A stretch of 9,817 bases of DNA from Acidobacteriota bacterium (GTDB taxonomy: Bacteria > Acidobacteriota > Terriglobia > Bryobacterales > Bryobacteraceae). Shown here piece after piece: positions 7,008-9,817 of this stretch (position 1 is the stretch's first letter; the number at the start of each line of letters is the position of its first letter). The stretch lies in the NCBI GenBank assembly GCA_947505565.1, contig CANNLB010000031.1, positions 1 through 9,817 on the forward strand. The letters run 5' to 3'. The notes under the pieces were generated by a model that saw nothing but the letters and a program-made list of their open reading frames with translations, did not search any database and had not been told where the DNA came from. The translations under genes and the position numbers were made by a program.

Positions 7008-7852
7008 AGTGGGCCGGCTGGTGTATTTTGGTGGCAGGGTTAGCAGGATGTGCGGGAGCTAAAAAAGTGGAACTGAAGAAAGAAGCGATTGGGCGATTTC
7101 GGGTGGGCGTGCCGGAGGCGGTGAAGGCGGCGAGCCGGAGCCAGAGGATCTACGGCGTGCGCGTCGAAGCGGCGCAGTTGGGGGCGTGGGCGTTGCGGAT
7201 GGCGGAGTTGGGGGAGAAGGTGGTGTCGCGTCCGACGATGGCGAGCGGGGTGGAAGCCGTTTGGTACCGGCAGGCATCGGACTTGATTTTGGAGGCGAGG
7301 CAGGTGCGGGGGGAGACGGCGGTGACGATTGTCCGGGATGCGCCGGAGGGGAAGGAGGCGGTGGCGGAGCGGTTGTCCGGCGATGTGCTGGCGGCCTATG
7401 TGGAGGGCACGGCGGCGGGGTTTTGTATCGGACCGGGAGCGATTCGGATGGGGCCATCGCTGAGTGAGTCGGTGCGGATGGTGTGGAAGGGGATTGGGAA
7501 TAGCGTGCGGGTGGAGTTTTCGACGCAGACGGTGACCTCGCCGGATACGAAGACGTTTATGGATGTTGACGAGGAGCGGGGCTTTGCGGGGTTGGCGGGC
7601 GGGAGCTTTGCTGTTCTCCGGGAGCGCAACCGGACGGTGGCAGGGATGGCTGGGCGAGAGATTTGGATTACGATTGGGTTGCCCGGGAAGGAGCCGCAGG
7701 TGCGATTTACGTGGCATTTCGCGGGGGTTGGTCGAGAGGGAACGAAGCCGAAAATTGACATTGTCGGCAAGTCAGGGACGACCGACCAAGCCGCGCTCGA
7801 GGCGGCATGGGAGGCCATGCTTCCTTCGATCGAGACCGTGCCGGTGAAGTAA
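7004..7852 (+). CDS. Tli4-like lipoprotein, putative immunity protein to the adjacent lipase
   Basis: The 282-residue product starts at the ATG of an ATGA overlap, with SD-like GGAAGGG just upstream at 6994-7000. Residues 1-16 are a lipoprotein signal with lipobox LAGC (Cys16, Ala at +2). The mature part begins with EAIGRFRVGVPEAV (27-40), like the 'GRF..DLP' opening I recall for Tli4 N-terminal domains. The C-terminal half shows the Tli4_C pattern: GFCIGPGAI (139-147), RNRTVAGMAGREIWI (208-222), VRFTWHFAG (233-241), PKIDI (249-253) and LEAAWEAMLPSI (265-276). Known Tli4 proteins are periplasmic inhibitors that protect cells from the type VI phospholipase Tle4. Its position directly after a lipase gene fits that role. 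Assignment rests on recalled consensus patterns; divergence from Proteobacterial members is likely large. Confidence 0.8.
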   Translation: MKWAGWCILVAGLAGCAGAKKVELKKEAIGRFRVGVPEAVKAASRSQRIYGVRVEAAQLGAWALRMAELGEKVVSRPTMASGVEAVWYRQASDLILEARQVRGETAVTIVRDAPEGKEAVAERLSGDVLAAYVEGTAAGFCIGPGAIRMGPSLSESVRMVWKGIGNSVRVEFSTQTVTSPDTKTFMDVDEERGFAGLAGGSFAVLRERNRTVAGMAGREIWITIGLPGKEPQVRFTWHFAGVGREGTKPKIDIVGKSGTTDQAALEAAWEAMLPSIETVPVK

Positions 7853-7857
7853 AGGCG

Positions 7858-9817
7858 TCAGAACGCGGAGCAGGGCAGCGTGCCGCGGCGAATTGCCTGC
7901 CCGTCGGTCTCACTATCGTCGGCCCAAAAGACTGGCTTCGTGTTGCTGACGCAGAGCGAGGCCGGGGCAATTGCGAAGCCCTCGTTATTCAAATTCGGCA
8001 TCCCGGTCGGGCGCTCGAATCTCCGGGCAACGGTGAACTTGCCGGTCGTGTCGATGCGCAGGACCACCGATCGACCCTCGCAACCGTTATCGCAGACCGC
8101 CCAGAGGTCGCTCAGGTCGCGGTCGAAGTGAAGATCCATGACGCCGCCCAATCCGGTGGAGATTATCGCGATGCGAGTGAAGTTGGTTCCCGCCTGGTCG
8201 AGGGAATACGCGTAGACCATCCCAGTGGCTTCGACGCCCACAAAAAAGAGTCCGGAGCCGTGATTGGGGTAGTCCGCCGGGTTGTAGGCGCGGGCTTTGC
8301 TTTCATCGAAGAAGCCCCTGGCGACCAGCAAGCTGTCGGGGATCCAAGTGATGGCTTCGAGGCCGACGTTGGCCCCGGTGGCGGGGATATCCGCGGTGAG
8401 GTTCCATTCATGGGTCGCCGTCAGCGACGCCCCAAGCGCGGCGGGATCGAAGCGAAGAATGCTGTTCCGGCTGATGCTATTCACGCTGTTGTCTCGCTCG
8501 GCCGCCACAAACAGCCCGCCGGTGGAATCGGTTCCGGCGAACGTCAGGCCCTCGGCGTCCACATCGCCGGTGCCATTGGGGTAGCGGAGTGTCTTGCCCG
8601 TCGCCCAGCCGTTGGTTGTATCGGCAGCCCAGTTCGTTCCGTTCGGGACCAAACGGAAGAGCGAGCCAGGTCCATTGCGGGCACCCCAAAGCACGTTGGT
8701 CGAACCGATGACTTCGTGAACTAACCCACTCAGATTGCCATTGAAGAGACCCACCGGACCAACCACCGCGACGGTGGCAGCGCCCGGCCAAGGGAGGAAG
8801 CTAACGTCGCCAGGGCACGCGTTCACGGTGCCTTTGCTCGTCGCTAAGGTGGTTACGAAAGGCCCGGCCCCGTTGGGACAGCGACCAAAGCTAGTTGCGG
8901 CGTGCGAGGTCCAAGTGTAGGAGTCGACCAAGCCGCCGGAGGGATCGAACAAGCGGGCGGAGTCGGCCGCGTCAAGAGCAAATCCCAGCGAGGACTCTTC
9001 TATAACCAAATAGCCACCCGCGGCAATGGTGGTTCCTGCTGGGATTGTGTACGCACGGGTATCTTCGCTGTCGCGGAACGTGAATCCAGAGAGGTCGACG
9101 GCCGCGGTGCCGCTGTTGAAGAACTCGACCCAGTCGCCGGAGCTTCCGCTGTCGGACTCGATTTCGTTAATTTTAACGGCGATGGAGCAATCGTTGCTCG
9201 CGCCTTTGGTGGACGAAGTCGTCGTCGTGAGCGCGCCGGAGCCGTTGGGGCATCGGCCGTAGGTGGTCGCGGCGTGAGGCGTCCACGAGTAAGATGCGGC
9301 GAGGCTGCCATCGGGCCGGAAGAGACGGGCGGAGTCCGGCGTGCCTAAGCCGAAGTTAAAGGCGGCTTCTTCGAGGAGAAGGTAGCCGCCGGGCGGGATG
9401 GCGGCGGTGGGAATGACGTAGTTACGACTATCATCGTTGTCTTTAAACACGAAACCGGTAAGGTTGACCGGAGTGGCGCCGGGGTTGAAAAGCTCCACCC
9501 AATCACCGGGGGTGCCGCCATTGGACTCGACTTCATTGATGCGAAGGGCGGGGCCGGCGGGGCAGCCTTCCGTCACCGCAGTGGCGATGGTGACCACGTT
9601 GCTGAGCACGCCGCCGGAGCGCACTTGGAGATCGACATTACAACTCAACGCGGTGCTGTTGGGAAGGGTGAAAACGATCTGATCAAGGCCGGGATAGCCT
9701 TGCGAACGGCCAGCGTACGCCGGCGTAACTTCGATCCCGTCGATGATGACGCGGATTTGCGCAGCAGCGGTTTGATCGCCGGAGGTGCCGCCGGAATCGG
9801 AGGCTAGATCGGGACCG
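7858..9817 (-). CDS. Partial secreted multidomain protein: Solibacter-type domain, two lamin-tail-like repeats, propeller-like C-terminus
   Basis: The frame is open from the right edge (first full codon at 9816) to the stop at 7860-7858, giving at least 652 residues without the N-terminus. The TTG at 9648 is not needed as a start, because the coherent domain begins upstream of it. The order is: a Solibacter-type TIGR03437-like domain (QIRVIIDGIEV..., GYPGLDQIVFTLP, SNVVTIATA) at about 9565-9760; two lamin-tail (LTD)-like repeats (INEVES/INEIES, GDWVELFN/GDWVEFFN, SARLF) at 9187-9546 and 8815-9180; then about 310 residues resembling a propeller of the esterase-like/phytase-like type (VDAEGLTFAG, GLEAITWI, MDLHFDRDLSDLWAVCDNG, NNEGFAIAP). 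Paired Cys and Ser/Thr/Gly-rich linkers fit an extracellular protein. The signal peptide and any anchor lie outside the window. Enzyme activity cannot be stated. Confidence 0.85.
   Translation of the reverse strand, partial: GPDLASDSGGTSGDQTAAAQIRVIIDGIEVTPAYAGRSQGYPGLDQIVFTLPNSTALSCNVDLQVRSGGVLSNVVTIATAVTEGCPAGPALRINEVESNGGTPGDWVELFNPGATPVNLTGFVFKDNDDSRNYVIPTAAIPPGGYLLLEEAAFNFGLGTPDSARLFRPDGSLAASYSWTPHAATTYGRCPNGSGALTTTTSSTKGASNDCSIAVKINEIESDSGSSGDWVEFFNSGTAAVDLSGFTFRDSEDTRAYTIPAGTTIAAGGYLVIEESSLGFALDAADSARLFDPSGGLVDSYTWTSHAATSFGRCPNGAGPFVTTLATSKGTVNACPGDVSFLPWPGAATVAVVGPVGLFNGNLSGLVHEVIGSTNVLWGARNGPGSLFRLVPNGTNWAADTTNGWATGKTLRYPNGTGDVDAEGLTFAGTDSTGGLFVAAERDNSVNSISRNSILRFDPAALGASLTATHEWNLTADIPATGANVGLEAITWIPDSLLVARGFFDESKARAYNPADYPNHGSGLFFVGVEATGMVYAYSLDQAGTNFTRIAIISTGLGGVMDLHFDRDLSDLWAVCDNGCEGRSVVLRIDTTGKFTVARRFERPTGMPNLNNEGFAIAPASLCVSNTKPVFWADDSETDGQAIRRGTLPCSAF
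8815..9180 (-). repeat. Lamin-tail-like repeat 2
   Basis: The repeat runs from AVKINEIES to KGTVNAC, about 122 residues. Its blocks match repeat 1: INEIES, GDWVEFFNSG, LSGFTFRDSED, IAAGGYLVIEE, DSARLFDPSGG, SYTWTSHAATSFGRCPNG and TSKGT. The two copies look like an in-gene duplication of roughly half to two-thirds identity by eye. Confidence 0.8.
9187..9546 (-). repeat. Lamin-tail-like repeat 1
   Basis: The repeat runs from ALRINEVES to KGASNDC, about 120 residues. Key blocks are INEVES, GDWVELFNPG, LTGFVFKDNDD, IPPGGYLLLEE, DSARLFRPDGS, SYSWTPHAATTYGRCPNG and STKGA. It aligns block by block with repeat 2. LTD-like domains are common in secreted bacterial nucleases and adhesive or calcium-dependent surface proteins. 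Confidence 0.8.

Noticed and set aside
7040..7717. 225-codon minus-strand frame
   Set aside because: Antisense to the Tli4-like gene; His/Arg/Pro-rich composition indicates a shadow of the G-rich coding strand.
7805..7820. GCATGG-GAGG-CCATGC hairpin near the operon end
   Set aside because: A perfect 6-bp stem, but it lies inside the coding sequence and has no T-run on either strand, so it is not supported as an intrinsic terminator.
1959..7852. Presence of a complete type VI or contractile injection gene cluster
   Set aside because: No Hcp, VgrG, PAAR, sheath, baseplate or ClpV-like sequence is seen in any frame; only putative cargo and immunity genes are present.
7807..8724. 305-codon open frame on the plus strand
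   Set aside because: It overlaps the end of the Tli4-like gene and is antisense to the well-supported propeller region. No recognisable domain or SD.
9646..9648. TTG at 9648 as the start of the right-hand minus-strand gene
   Set aside because: It falls in the middle of a coherent Solibacter-type domain and the frame stays open to the window edge, so the true start lies outside.
1..9817. CRISPR arrays, tRNA/rRNA genes, insertion sequences
   Set aside because: No regularly spaced short repeats, cloverleaf-like or rRNA-like stretches, transposase frames or terminal inverted repeats were seen.

Overview
The window is high-GC bacterial DNA. The best taxonomic clue is the partial gene at the right edge, which contains a module matching my recollection of the C-terminal domain first catalogued in Candidatus Solibacter (the TIGR03437-type consensus 'GYPGLDQ...LP...V.SGGVLSNVVTI'). 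I therefore suspect a Solibacter/Bryobacter-like member of the Acidobacteriota. This is an inference from one domain, not a phylogeny.

Layout from left to right: (i) 1-57, minus strand, the first 19 codons of an unidentified gene that runs off the left edge, with a good ribosome binding site. (ii) 70-1881, minus strand, a complete P1B-type (heavy-metal) P-type ATPase with an unusual TPCPL membrane motif. (iii) 1882-1958, a 77-base divergent regulatory region with a TATACT box inside an 8-base palindrome, an inverted repeat and a TATAAC box next to the next start. (iv) 1959-7852, plus strand, four genes packed with no usable gaps: stop/start overlaps at 4802-4805 and 7004-7007 and a 4-base gap at 5483-5486. 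(v) 7858-9817, minus strand, a large partial gene for a probably secreted protein with a Solibacter-type domain, two lamin-tail-like repeats and a propeller-like region. It converges on the operon with only 5 bases between stop codons.

The four-gene operon is the main point of interest. Gene A encodes a 948-residue protein with no signal peptide: an OmpA-like domain, a peptidoglycan-binding domain, a Cys/Trp-rich module, an Ig-like stretch and a C-terminal HEAGH zinc metallopeptidase motif. Gene B is a small lipoprotein. Gene C is a 506-residue alpha/beta-hydrolase (lipase/phospholipase type), also without a signal peptide. Gene D is a lipoprotein resembling the Tli4 family of immunity proteins for type VI secretion phospholipase effectors. 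The repeating order is [unsignalled, envelope-targeting enzyme] followed by [exported lipoprotein]. I read it as two effector-immunity modules in one transcript: a metallopeptidase/cell-wall effector with an undescribed lipoprotein partner, and a Tle-type phospholipase with its Tli-type immunity protein. No VgrG, Hcp, PAAR or sheath gene is visible, so the delivery machinery is unknown.

No tRNA, rRNA, CRISPR array, insertion sequence or attachment site was found. There is no gene-free stretch longer than 77 bases.
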